This document shows, piece by piece, positions 6,520-13,271 of a DNA stretch of 13,271 nucleotides. The DNA is from JAAZXR01 sp040265175 (GTDB lineage: Bacteria; Myxococcota_A; Polyangia; Nannocystales; Nannocystaceae). The position numbers and the translations under genes are program-made. The stretch spans positions 1 to 13,271 of the forward strand of contig JBDQGY010000114.1 in assembly GCA_040265175.1 (NCBI GenBank), read 5' to 3'. The notes beneath the pieces were generated by a model, which searched no databases, was not told where the DNA came from, and worked only from the letters and a program-made list of their open reading frames with translations. Each line of letters begins with the position of its first letter. Position 1 is the first letter of the stretch.

Positions 6520-8313
6520 CTAGCGCTCTACAGCCGTTCCAATCGCAGCTAGTCTCGAGTTCAGTTGACTCTGGACGATGGGTTTTCGCAGGCAGGAGAC
6601 GCGGCCTTCCATCTTCCGGATCTCTGCGAGAGAGGTCGGAGAGGAGGACAGGGCGATCAGCATGACGAAGGGGAACCTCTCCCGTACAAGTTCGACGGCC
6701 GACTCAAAAGAGCCTGTCCAACCATCGAGATCGAAAACCACCAGCGTCGCGAGCGAGAACTTTTGCGGGAATGTGTAGTCCTCGTCGATATTAGCGAGGG
6801 AGGGTCCAGACAGCAGGTGGATGCCCACGTTGGTCATCATCTCTTCGATCTCGTCGAGAAGATCTTCGTCTTCGGTCAAGATCGCGGCTGTCGTCGGAGT
6901 GGCCTCCTCCGAAAACGACTCCATGTCATGGTCGGCATCAGCGGGATGGACCGAGCGGGCGAGGGGGAGCGTGAACGTTACGATTGTACCGACTCCCTCA
7001 TCGGAGCTGACATCGATAGTCCCTTCATGACGTTCGACGATCCCGAGCACTGCCGGGAGGCCGAGCCCCGTGCCGTGCTGTTTTGTCGTGAAGAATGGGT
7101 CAAAGATCTGCGAGAGCTTTTCAGGCGGGATTCCCTCCCCCTGGTCACGGACGCTGATCTCTGCCACCGCCGACTCCGACGGGGGGCGGAGCGCGCGTGC
7201 TGCGATTTCGATCGTGCCGCCGTTTGGCATAGCGTCGGCCGCGTTAAGAATGAGATTGGTGATCGACTGCTGAACAAGCTGCGTGTCGACGACCACCGTG
7301 AGCCGAGGGGGGCACGTAAAGGAGAGCTTTACGTCGTGTGGGAGGACCTGCTTAACAATTGGGTCGATTTGCAGGCGGAATAGGTTCAGCAGATTGACGG
7401 GTGCTGGCGAGAACATGCTCTGCTTCGTATACGTCAGCAGCGCCTTTGTGATGCTCGTGGACGCGATCGTCGCGTCGAGGATTCGACGTCCGTAGTTCGT
7501 GGTTTGGCCTGGGGTCGTCTCTCCGGAGGCGAGGAGTTCGGCGAAGCCCCGGGCGGGCGTGAGGATGTTATTCAACTCGTGAGCGAGTCCCGCGGCGAGG
7601 GTGCCGACGGTGCGGACTTTTTCCGCTTGCAGCACTTGCTCACGGGAGATGTCGAGCTCTTTAGATCTCGCTCGGAGAGAACTCGCAAGCCGAGCAAGGG
7701 TGTGTTCTGTCTCGCGGATGTCAGCTTGGTGCATCTCGCGCATTCCACGCAGTGATTGCTGCAGCGCGAACGCAAAACCGAACGCGAGCAGCATGATCAT
7801 CGCGAGCATGATCCCGTTAACATCGCCAGGCTGGACGACGAAGTTGGTCGAGGGGACGATGTTCGCTTCCGCGAGTAGCGGAGCGATGCCGACATAAATG
7901 GTCGCGATGAACATGAGGTGCGGCGGGAGTGTGAGCCCCCCCCATATCAACGTGACGAACAACGTGAGGAGAACTTCTGCCCCGTCTCTGGTGATCATCG
8001 AGTCCGTGATGGCATTTGTACCGGTGCAGACGCAGGCGAGCACGTAGTACGAGAAACGACTTGGCGAATCGATACTGCGGAGCAGGCCGAGTGACAGGAC
8101 AGCCGTGAGCGCGACCCAGAGAATCATCCCGTAGTGATTGACACCTGGAAACGGCGCGCCGGTGATGAGGAGGACCGCGAACCCGCCGAAAGTTCCAGAT
8201 ACCGCGACGAACGCATTGTAGCGACGCACGAGCCGCGCGAAGAGGAGATCCGCGGTCACGCGTGACCGTATCTGCGTGTCTGGCTCCAGCAAATCCCCCA
8301 CAAACACCAGCAT
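6520..8313 (-). CDS. Membrane hybrid histidine kinase with C-terminal receiver domain
   Basis: About 597 residues from the ATG at 8313. Numbered from it: about six hydrophobic segments (roughly 35-52, 63-79, 88-105, 113-130, 132-148 and 167-184) form an N-terminal membrane sensor. A coiled linker follows, then the H-box LAAGLAHELNNILTP with phospho-acceptor H245. The HATPase domain has an N-box (NLILNAADAMP, N357), G1 (DQGEGIP, D390), F (FDPFFTTK) and G2 (GTGLGL, 414-419). The C-terminal 115 residues read as a receiver: an acidic pair near 481-482, D528 in LVVFDLDG, S556 and K577 in LRKPI. It would autophosphorylate on H245 and may pass phosphate to D528. No separate response regulator is adjacent. 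The frame extends to an ATG at 8358, but that would place the start beyond the palindrome shared with the divergent ATPase gene, so 8313 is preferred. Confidence 0.88.
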   Translation of the reverse strand: MLVFVGDLLEPDTQIRSRVTADLLFARLVRRYNAFVAVSGTFGGFAVLLITGAPFPGVNHYGMILWVALTAVLSLGLLRSIDSPSRFSYYVLACVCTGTNAITDSMITRDGAEVLLTLFVTLIWGGLTLPPHLMFIATIYVGIAPLLAEANIVPSTNFVVQPGDVNGIMLAMIMLLAFGFAFALQQSLRGMREMHQADIRETEHTLARLASSLRARSKELDISREQVLQAEKVRTVGTLAAGLAHELNNILTPARGFAELLASGETTPGQTTNYGRRILDATIASTSITKALLTYTKQSMFSPAPVNLLNLFRLQIDPIVKQVLPHDVKLSFTCPPRLTVVVDTQLVQQSITNLILNAADAMPNGGTIEIAARALRPPSESAVAEISVRDQGEGIPPEKLSQIFDPFFTTKQHGTGLGLPAVLGIVERHEGTIDVSSDEGVGTIVTFTLPLARSVHPADADHDMESFSEEATPTTAAILTEDEDLLDEIEEMMTNVGIHLLSGPSLANIDEDYTFPQKFSLATLVVFDLDGWTGSFESAVELVRERFPFVMLIALSSSPTSLAEIRKMEGRVSCLRKPIVQSQLNSRLAAIGTAVER

Positions 8314-8319
8314 ACACTC

Positions 8320-8325
8320 ATTTAA
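8320..8325 (-). promoter_or_regulatory. Candidate -10 for the kinase gene
   Basis: TTAAAT on the minus strand, four of six matches to TATAAT, lies 6 nt before the ATG at 8313 and directly abuts the inverted repeat at 8326-8344. No SD precedes this ATG. A leaderless or near-leaderless transcript is implied if it is real. Confidence 0.35.
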
Positions 8326-8344
8326 GAGCGGTGGTGCACCGCTC
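8326..8344. promoter_or_regulatory. Perfect 8-bp inverted repeat between divergent genes (candidate operator)
   Basis: GAGCGGTG (8326-8333), spacer gtg, CACCGCTC (8337-8344): a perfect dyad of 8+3+8. It sits between the two outward-facing -10-like elements of the kinase and ATPase genes, in the spacer/-35 zone of both. That is the usual place for an operator bound by a dimeric regulator. It could instead form an RNA hairpin if transcription starts upstream of it. Confidence 0.5.
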
Positions 8345-8352
8345 GCAGTTGG

Positions 8353-8361
8353 TGCCATACT
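8353..8361 (+). promoter_or_regulatory. Candidate extended -10 for the MoxR-VWA operon
   Basis: TG-C-CATACT: a TGn extension plus a hexamer matching TATAAT at four of six positions, ending 7 nt before the ATG at 8369. No SD precedes that ATG, so transcription probably begins at or beside the start codon. The inverted repeat lies about 9 bp upstream. Confidence 0.4.
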
Positions 8362-8368
8362 CCCCGCA

Positions 8369-9193
8369 ATGAACGGACAGTTCGTAGGAACCCCAGACTA
8401 CATCGCGTCGACGGCGCTGCGGAGCGCGGTTGATGTTGCGGTGGCCATTGAACGACCGCTGCTCATTAAGGGTGAGCCGGGGACGGGGAAGACGCTGCTC
8501 GCAGAGGCTGTCGCAGCGTCGATGAACGCGCCGCTGATTCGTTGGCAGGTCCGGTCGACGACCCGCGCAGTGGAGGGCTTGTATCACTACGACACGGTCC
8601 GGAGATTGCACGACTCTCGGTTCGGGGATAGTGAAGTAACAGACATCGCGTCGTATATCGACCTAGGGCCTTTGGGTCGCGCATTCGAGGCACGCGAGCG
8701 CCACGTCGTCTTGATTGACGAGGTGGACAAGGCAGACTTGGAGTTCCCCAACGACCTCTTGCATGAGCTTGATGTAATGAGCTTTACAATTCCTGAGACC
8801 GGTCGCGTGGTCGCGGCGAAGCTCCGGCCCGTGGTCATCATCACGAGCAACAACGAGAAGGAGCTGCCGGATGCGTTCTTGCGGAGGTGTGTGTTTCATT
8901 GGATTGACTTCCCAGACCGGGAACTGATGAGTTCCATTGTTCAGGTGCATCACCCTGACATCGAGCGAGAGTTGCTCGCTGGAGCGATCGAGGCATTCTA
9001 TCGGCTTCGGGCGACGGCGGGTCTGCGAAAACCTCCCAGCACGAGCGAATTGGTAGACTGGATCTCCGCGCTTCGACACTCCGGCATCCCGGCAGAGCAG
9101 CTGCTAGGGGCGAAGCTCCCCTTCCTCGGTACGCTGCTAAAGAAAGAGCAAGACCTCGCGGCGGTCGAGGGGGAAGGCCGTCGCCGCGGGTGA
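8369..9193 (+). CDS. MoxR-family AAA+ ATPase
   Basis: 274 residues, typical of single-domain MoxR ATPases. Walker A is GEPGTGKT (35-42) and Walker B is VVLIDE (113-118). Sensor 1 lies in IITSNNEKELPDAF (N161/N162), and LRRC supplies candidate arginine fingers R172/R173. A C-terminal lid includes KPPSTSELVDW (221-231). MoxR proteins are hexameric chaperone-like ATPases that act on partner complexes, usually through an adjacent VWA protein, which is exactly the next gene. The ORF extends upstream to 8276, but those 31 codons would cross the candidate operator and overlap the kinase start. MNGQFVGTPDYI is the natural N-terminus for this family. The stop overlaps the next start by four bases (GTGA), showing translational coupling. 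Confidence 0.9.
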   Translation: MNGQFVGTPDYIASTALRSAVDVAVAIERPLLIKGEPGTGKTLLAEAVAASMNAPLIRWQVRSTTRAVEGLYHYDTVRRLHDSRFGDSEVTDIASYIDLGPLGRAFEARERHVVLIDEVDKADLEFPNDLLHELDVMSFTIPETGRVVAAKLRPVVIITSNNEKELPDAFLRRCVFHWIDFPDRELMSSIVQVHHPDIERELLAGAIEAFYRLRATAGLRKPPSTSELVDWISALRHSGIPAEQLLGAKLPFLGTLLKKEQDLAAVEGEGRRRG

Positions 9194-10428
9194 GCACGGG
9201 CGGCGACGGGCGGGTCTTTTTATCCCTGCTGTACGAGTTGCGAGCGGCGGGTGTGCCCGTCTCGACGCAGGGCTGGTTGGCGTTTCTAGAGGCGCTAGGC
9301 AAGGGGGCGCACGGGGCCTCGCTCGACGGGCTGTATCATGTCGCGCGTTGCGTCCTTGTCCAAAGCGAGACCCAATACGACGTCTTTGATCAGGTTTTCG
9401 GATACGTCTTCAAAGACGTCCCCTATGATCGACAGGTGTTGCTCAACGATCTTGACGAGTGGCTTCAAGAACCGCAGCGCTTGATGAGCCTCGACCCCTC
9501 GCTCCGTGCGATGTTGGAGGAGCTTGGCATTGACGAATTGCGGAGACAGTTCGAAGAGCGGATCGCAGAGCAAAAAGAGCGGCACGACGGAGGCTCTAAA
9601 TGGATCGGCACCGGCGGGACGTCTCCGTTCGGCACAGGCGGCGCGCATCCGTCGGGCCTGCGTGTTGGGGGAGGGGGTGGTCGCTCCGCGTTGGCCGTGG
9701 CGGATGCTCGACGCTATCGTGCGTTTCGCAAGGATCGGGTGCTCGATACGCGACAGATGGCGGCGGCGCTGCGGCGTCTTCGGCGTCTGACGCGAAAGGG
9801 GCAAGAAGAGGAGCTCGATCTTGACAGTACGGTTCGAGAGACCGCGCGCAACTGCGGCGACCTTGAGATAGTGATGCGCCCGCCGAGAAAGAATGACGTG
9901 CGCTTGGTGTTGTTGCTGGACGTGGGGGGCAGCATGGACCCACACGCACAGCTCGTGAGCCGCTTGTTCAGCGCGGCGCATCGTGGTGGAGGATTCCGTG
10001 AGTTCCGCTCCTATTATTTTCACAATTGTGTCTACGGAAAGGTCTACGAGGACGCTCAGTTTGAGCGCCCGGTCCCCGTGCAAGACCTATTTCGCGAGCT
10101 CGATCAAAACTGGTATCTCGTGATGGTGGGGGACGCATGGATGCACCCTGGCGAACTGACGATGACGAGCGGGAGCTTCTGGACGCAAGCACGTGGGCCC
10201 TCAGGTCTGGGCTGGCTGGCGAAGCTCGCGGATCGATTTCCCCACAGCGGATGGTTAAACCCTGAGCCTGATCGGTTTTGGGATGCGCCGAGCATTCACG
10301 CCATCCGCGCGCTGTTTCGGATGTTTCCTCTGAGTCTCAGCGGCCTGGATGAACTCGTTCGAGAGCTCCCGAAAGCGCCGCGGCCTGAGCGGCGTCATCT
10401 CGTGCAAGAGGTGCTGCGAGAGGCGTAG
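9190..10428 (+). CDS. CoxE-like VWA domain protein, MoxR partner
   Basis: 412 residues starting at a GTG that overlaps the ATPase stop (GTGA, 9190-9193). The N-terminal 130 residues are helical. They are followed by a Gly-rich conserved signature, WIGTGGTSPFGTGG (138-151) to RVGGGGG, which I recognise from CoxE-like VWA proteins. A basic helical stretch, RRLRRLTRKGQEEELDLDSTV, leads into the VWA domain (about 235-390). It carries the metal-site motif D244-V-G-G-S248 and D315 in MVGDAWM. The DxGxS form in place of DxSxS is, as far as I know, usual for this subgroup. It should bind a divalent metal and bring substrates or partners to the MoxR ATPase. The client is not encoded obviously nearby, so the pair may act on a distant complex or on the envelope. 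Confidence 0.88.
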   Translation: MSTGGDGRVFLSLLYELRAAGVPVSTQGWLAFLEALGKGAHGASLDGLYHVARCVLVQSETQYDVFDQVFGYVFKDVPYDRQVLLNDLDEWLQEPQRLMSLDPSLRAMLEELGIDELRRQFEERIAEQKERHDGGSKWIGTGGTSPFGTGGAHPSGLRVGGGGGRSALAVADARRYRAFRKDRVLDTRQMAAALRRLRRLTRKGQEEELDLDSTVRETARNCGDLEIVMRPPRKNDVRLVLLLDVGGSMDPHAQLVSRLFSAAHRGGGFREFRSYYFHNCVYGKVYEDAQFERPVPVQDLFRELDQNWYLVMVGDAWMHPGELTMTSGSFWTQARGPSGLGWLAKLADRFPHSGWLNPEPDRFWDAPSIHAIRALFRMFPLSLSGLDELVRELPKAPRPERRHLVQEVLREA

Positions 10429-10490
10429 GCGGGGCACGCATCCCCGGTTCCTGAGGATGTCGATGAGCAGGTGCCGGTTGGGCCCCCCTG

Positions 10491-10499
10491 TGGCACACT
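10491..10499 (+). promoter_or_regulatory. Candidate extended -10 before the 10507 gene
   Basis: TG-G-CACACT ends 7 nt before the GTG at 10507, the same spacing as at 8353-8361. The hexamer matches TATAAT at three of six positions. It favours GTG 10507 over the earlier GTG at 10471, but the evidence is mainly positional. Confidence 0.25.
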
Positions 10500-10506
10500 C
10501 GTCGGG

Positions 10507-11430
10507 GTGACGGATTCGGTTCCATCAGCCCGCGGTCTTTTGCATGATGCTCCGCCTCCGCCGAAGGGGAGGAGCCCGCGTCGAACCGTGGGCTCTGTCG
10601 TGATGAGCGTTGTCGTCACGGTGTTTTTCGCTTACCACGTGCTGGTGCTCCTCGCGTGGAACCTCCCGCATAAGCACGCGGGAAAGGAGTTCTATCGCCA
10701 ACTCTCGAAGTATACTCAGGCGGCGCGTTATTTTCGCGGCACCGGCAATGTTCAGTCATGGTCAATGTTCGCACCCAACCCCAATCGCACCAACGCGTTT
10801 GTGCGCGTGCTCGTGATCGACGAGTCCGACGAGGTGTGGGATATGGACCAAGACATCTATCGGAAGAACCGATACCCCTATCTTTGGTACGATCGTCTCG
10901 GCAAGGTGAACCGTCGCATCGACGGAAAAAAGGGCTATCAGAACGCCTATGGTGCGTATATCTGTCGTGAGTGGGAGCGCAAGCACGGCGCCCTCCCTAA
11001 GGAGGTCCGCTTTGTCCGTCGAAGCACGAGGATCCCGACCCCGTGGGACTCGTCGGTGAGGAAGGGTCCCCTCGGGCTGCGATACGAGCCGTGGGACTTG
11101 CCGATGCGGCAGAGCGAGCAGGAACGTATCCGGTGCTCGCGGGTCAAGCATGGGCAACTGTCGCCAGCTCTGCGGGCTCGTCATGGGATGGCGCCTCCGC
11201 CCGAGGGGCATTTTCGTGATGTGAATATTTCGACGTGGTGGGACAAGCTCGAGCGCAAGAAGAAACGCGAGGCGAGGGAGGCGGCGCGCGCGAAGATGCC
11301 TGGCGCCACGAAGCCCCGACTCGGCGGGTCTTCTCCTCCGAGGGTGCAGGTCCCGCAGCCGGGACCCGAGACAGCGCCCGCGGAGGGGACCAAGGATGCC
11401 TCGGTGACACCACTCCCCGTGTCACGGTGA
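10507..11430 (+). CDS. Single-TM membrane protein of unknown function
   Basis: About 307 residues from GTG 10507; the same frame also has a GTG at 10471 that adds 12 residues. A short Pro-rich, basic cytoplasmic N-terminus (PPPPKGRSPRR) leads to one membrane helix (about 28-52). Then comes a Trp/Tyr-rich soluble region with QSWSMFAPNPNRTN (about 83-96) and DEVWDMDQDIY. The W-x-x-FAP-x-P pattern just after a TM helix also occurs in DUF5819- and HTTM-type membrane proteins, but the similarity is too short to assign a family. The last 80 residues are Lys/Arg- then Pro-rich and probably disordered. It follows the VWA gene by 78 nt on the same strand and may belong with that operon or have its own promoter. 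It converges on the lipoprotein gene at 11507. Confidence 0.7.
   Translation: MTDSVPSARGLLHDAPPPPKGRSPRRTVGSVVMSVVVTVFFAYHVLVLLAWNLPHKHAGKEFYRQLSKYTQAARYFRGTGNVQSWSMFAPNPNRTNAFVRVLVIDESDEVWDMDQDIYRKNRYPYLWYDRLGKVNRRIDGKKGYQNAYGAYICREWERKHGALPKEVRFVRRSTRIPTPWDSSVRKGPLGLRYEPWDLPMRQSEQERIRCSRVKHGQLSPALRARHGMAPPPEGHFRDVNISTWWDKLERKKKREAREAARAKMPGATKPRLGGSSPPRVQVPQPGPETAPAEGTKDASVTPLPVSR
11404..11425 (+). terminator. Hairpin at the end of the 10507 gene
   Basis: GTGACAC (11404-11410) pairs perfectly with GTGTCAC (11419-11425) around an 8-nt loop, in the last codons of the gene. No T-run follows, so intrinsic termination is not assured. It may work together with the larger structure just downstream. 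Confidence 0.3.
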
Positions 11431-11453
11431 ACGCACGTCGCTTTCAACGGAAC

Positions 11454-11507
11454 GCCCCGACCCCGAAGCGACAGAGGCCTCGAGCGAGCGAGGCGACGCG
11501 TCGGGGC
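11454..11507. terminator. Nested inverted repeats between convergent genes, possible bidirectional terminator
   Basis: An outer stem, GCCCCGAC (11454-11461) with GTCGGGGC (11500-11507), encloses an inner perfect stem, GCCTCG (11477-11482) with CGAGGC (11489-11494). The right outer arm ends in the stop codon of the leftward lipoprotein gene. The symmetry would serve transcripts from both directions, although no U-tract is present. Confidence 0.4.
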
Positions 11508-12298
11508 TAGCCCGCGGGTTCTGGCGGTGGCCCCTTGTCACCCGCGCTGGCCGGCGTCGCTGCTTGTCCTGTCGGAGCGTCGCTGGGAGCCGCTGCAGCT
11601 TGGGCCGCGGTGGAGGAGGGGAGCAGTCCGTCTCGAAACCCTCCGCTGTCCTCCTCGGGTTCGGGAGCGTCGGCTATCTTGCGGAGTAAGACCTCAAGCT
11701 TGTCCCCACAAAAGCCTTTTTTCCACGTCGCGTGACGATGTCGCCGCCAGCCCGCGAACGAGGCCCATCCCACTGGGTTGATCAAGTTGTAGGCGACTGC
11801 CGGCTCGCCCGTAAGCATCGTGGACTTGAACGTCTCGTCGCGTTTTCGTTTTCGCAGCCACTTGTCGGCGTCCTCAACCACCTCCGCAAAGGGGCGGCCA
11901 TCCGCGAGGAGGGCGAGCTTGATCCACATGGTGTCGCCTCGCTCAGCGTCATAAAAAGAGTAGCGACAGCCCTCTTTGAGGTGCTCACCGAGGAAGACAT
12001 CGTATCCGCAGATGGCCGCGACGTCCGCGACGCCGAGCCCATACGAGCGCGGGCAGCACGTGGGCTCTTCATATCGCTCAGCAAAGAGGCGGCACACGCC
12101 GTTGGTCTCGTCGGGCGAGCCAACACCAGGACGAGGGCCCTCCGCGGAGGCGCCGCTCTCGAGATCGCGAGGTTTGTCCGCGGGCGTCAGACGCTTGCCG
12201 GAGGCGGCGTCGGACACCTTCGAATCCACCGTGGCGGGACAGCCCGCCAGCGCTGGCATGAGGAACCAGATTCCGATCAGTGAGCGCGAGGACGGCAT
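11507..12298 (-). CDS. Cys-rich predicted lipoprotein of unknown function
   Basis: 263 residues. The leader MPSSRSLIGIWFLMPALAGC ends in a lipobox (L17-A18-G19-C20), so lipidation at C20 and envelope anchoring are predicted. A linker to about residue 65 precedes a compact domain with six or more Cys (VCRLF, TCCPRS, ICGYD, GCRYSFYD, GFCGDK), suggesting disulfides in an exported protein. The C-terminal 45 residues are Ala/Pro/Ser-rich and probably disordered. I recognise no family. It begins 10 nt after the stop of the metallopeptidase gene, so the two are almost certainly co-transcribed and may act together at the surface. There is no clear SD in the 10-nt gap, apart from a GGG three bases before the ATG. 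Confidence 0.8.
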   Translation of the reverse strand: MPSSRSLIGIWFLMPALAGCPATVDSKVSDAASGKRLTPADKPRDLESGASAEGPRPGVGSPDETNGVCRLFAERYEEPTCCPRSYGLGVADVAAICGYDVFLGEHLKEGCRYSFYDAERGDTMWIKLALLADGRPFAEVVEDADKWLRKRKRDETFKSTMLTGEPAVAYNLINPVGWASFAGWRRHRHATWKKGFCGDKLEVLLRKIADAPEPEEDSGGFRDGLLPSSTAAQAAAAPSDAPTGQAATPASAGDKGPPPEPAG

Positions 12299-12308
12299 AA
12301 CCCGCGTT

Positions 12309-13271
12309 TCATATCCGGTTCGCGCCGTGCATGCGAGCGATTTCTTTGAGCCGGCGCGACCGAGGACGCCGGCGTCGACCCCACCCTAGCAGCGCGATGC
12401 ACAACGCGCCGAGGGCAGTCGTGGGAGGCGTGGAGGGCGCTGCGGTACGGCACCCGGAGGCGGTGCGCTCCAGGGCGAAGTTATCGGCGTCGGCTGAGAC
12501 AACTTCAACGCGCCGCGAGGTCTCGCCAATGTTGCCGGCGGGGTCGGTCACCACCACCTCGAGGAGGTAGCTGCCCGGATCCGGGATCAAAAGTGGCGCC
12601 TCTAGACCCTCCCAAACAGACCGCTGTAGAACGTCGACGCCGTCGACGCGGAGGGTCAAGTCGTAGACTTGGGGCGCGCGGTCGTCTTGAATGGTGATGA
12701 CGAGGTTGCCCGCGGTGCCAGCGAGCATGGGGGATCCCTTGCCGGGGGCATCCACGAAGACCACCGGGTCGCTCGTATCTTGGACAGACGGCCCGAATCG
12801 GGCGAGGAGTTCTTGATGACTGCGCTGGCCGCCGAGGTCGCAGTAGGTCGTATGCGCGAGGGTACAGCTTCCGGTGGCCGGCGTAAGCGCCGTGTCTGCG
12901 ACAACGTTTTGGCACTCATCGGTAAAGCTCGCGCTGACGGAGTCATTCACTGGGAACATAAGATCGAAGAGCGAGTCGACGTGCTCGAGACCCCATGTGT
13001 GACCAGCCTCGTGGAGGACGACCGTCGCCCCTGTGATGGGACTCTCGTCACCTTGTGCGAACGCGACGTCATTTAAGAATCGGTCTCCGCAGTCGATGTA
13101 CGGGGCGAGGCCGGCGAAAATTTGAGGCCCCAAGTCACCGTAGAGGATCATCGTGTAGTCCACGTCGGGAGGCGGCCGCGTTGTAGTAACCAGGACATTG
13201 AACGCCTTGAGATCCTGTTTGACGCTGTCGATGATGGCCGCGCGCTGCTCGGTCGTGCCGTGAAAGGGGCC
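12309..13271 (-). CDS. Zinc metallopeptidase with MYXO-CTERM-like sorting tail (5' truncated)
   Basis: The frame is open through the right edge: 36 codons precede the first in-frame GTG at 13163, so the N-terminus is outside the window. The catalytic motif HEAGHTWGLEH (12981-13013) is the extended HExxHxxGxxH of metzincins, with DLMFPVND shortly after as the Met-turn. Two or three candidate disulfides follow (DECQNV, GSCTLAH, TYCDLGG). An Ig-like beta region contains VVVTDPAGNIGETSRRVEVV. The C-terminus has Gly-Cys (Cys codon 12450-12452), then 12 residues, a hydrophobic segment (ALGALCIALLGW) and RRRRPRSRR. This is the tripartite MYXO-CTERM layout, implying export and myxosortase-type anchoring at the cell surface. 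The substrate is unknown. It is upstream of, and co-directional with, the Cys-rich lipoprotein. Confidence 0.85.
   Translation of the reverse strand, partial: GPFHGTTEQRAAIIDSVKQDLKAFNVLVTTTRPPPDVDYTMILYGDLGPQIFAGLAPYIDCGDRFLNDVAFAQGDESPITGATVVLHEAGHTWGLEHVDSLFDLMFPVNDSVSASFTDECQNVVADTALTPATGSCTLAHTTYCDLGGQRSHQELLARFGPSVQDTSDPVVFVDAPGKGSPMLAGTAGNLVITIQDDRAPQVYDLTLRVDGVDVLQRSVWEGLEAPLLIPDPGSYLLEVVVTDPAGNIGETSRRVEVVSADADNFALERTASGCRTAAPSTPPTTALGALCIALLGWGRRRRPRSRRLKEIARMHGANRI

Noticed and set aside
6474..6560. Plus-strand frame reading SGNGGIRTRGA, like spurious peptides from antisense tRNA genes, and a GCTAGCGCTCTAC string resembling a tRNA D-arm
   Set aside because: On the minus strand the would-be T-arm (GCGGG, TCCGGAT, GCCTC) does not pair and no anticodon arm or acceptor stem can be drawn. 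Most of the string is the coding 3' end of the kinase gene.
8349..8371. Possible sigma-54 promoter before the MoxR gene (TTGG...CCCGC)
   Set aside because: The GG-to-GC spacing is 13 rather than the required 10, and the TTGCW element is missing.
12365..12376. 12-bp palindrome GACGCCGGCGTC
   Set aside because: Lies in the coding sequence for the Arg-rich tail of the metallopeptidase and is explained by codon composition.

Overview
The window is GC-rich and gene-dense and looks like a chromosomal segment of a myxobacterium-type organism (Myxococcota). The best lineage marker is a secreted zinc metallopeptidase at the right edge. It ends in a MYXO-CTERM-like tail: a Gly-Cys, a hydrophobic stretch and an Arg-rich end. 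Abundant lipoproteins, a soluble-tail hybrid sensor kinase and many GTG starts fit the same picture. No insertion sequence, phage gene, CRISPR array, rRNA or convincing tRNA is visible.

Layout from left to right. (1) 1-309, minus: the N-terminal part of a zinc-ribbon protein, cut by the window edge. (2) 310-512: a non-coding gap with a perfect 10-bp hairpin and a 10-bp direct repeat. (3) 513-1565, plus: a fold-type II PLP enzyme of the D-cysteine desulfhydrase / ACC deaminase family. (4) 1569-4861, minus: a probable four-gene run transcribed leftward. It holds a PLP decarboxylase resembling animal glutamate / cysteine-sulfinate decarboxylases, a small lipoprotein, a crotonase-fold protein lacking one of the two hydratase glutamates, and a GatB/YqeY protein. 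(5) 4933-6477, plus: a predicted lipoprotein with a trypsin-like (HtrA-type) protease domain and an unrecognised C-terminal half instead of PDZ domains. (6) 6520-8313, minus: a six-TM hybrid histidine kinase. (7) 8369-10428, plus, divergent from the kinase: a MoxR-type AAA+ ATPase translationally coupled to a CoxE-like VWA protein. (8) 10507-11430, plus: an unrecognised single-TM protein with a basic tail. (9) 11507-13271, minus: the MYXO-CTERM metallopeptidase (5' end outside the window) followed 10 nt later by a Cys-rich lipoprotein.

Functionally the window mixes amino-acid/acyl-CoA metabolism on the left with envelope and surface functions (protease, lipoproteins, metallopeptidase) and a signalling/chaperone block in the centre. 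The most interesting non-coding signal is the 55-nt divergent region at 8314-8368. A perfect 8-bp inverted repeat lies there between two outward-facing -10-like elements, each 6-7 nt from its start codon. The same arrangement (a -10-like hexamer, often preceded by TGn, 6-7 nt before the start, with no Shine-Dalgarno) recurs before several other genes, which suggests leaderless transcription. This is inference from the sequence alone. I do not see an unambiguous new defence or mobile system.
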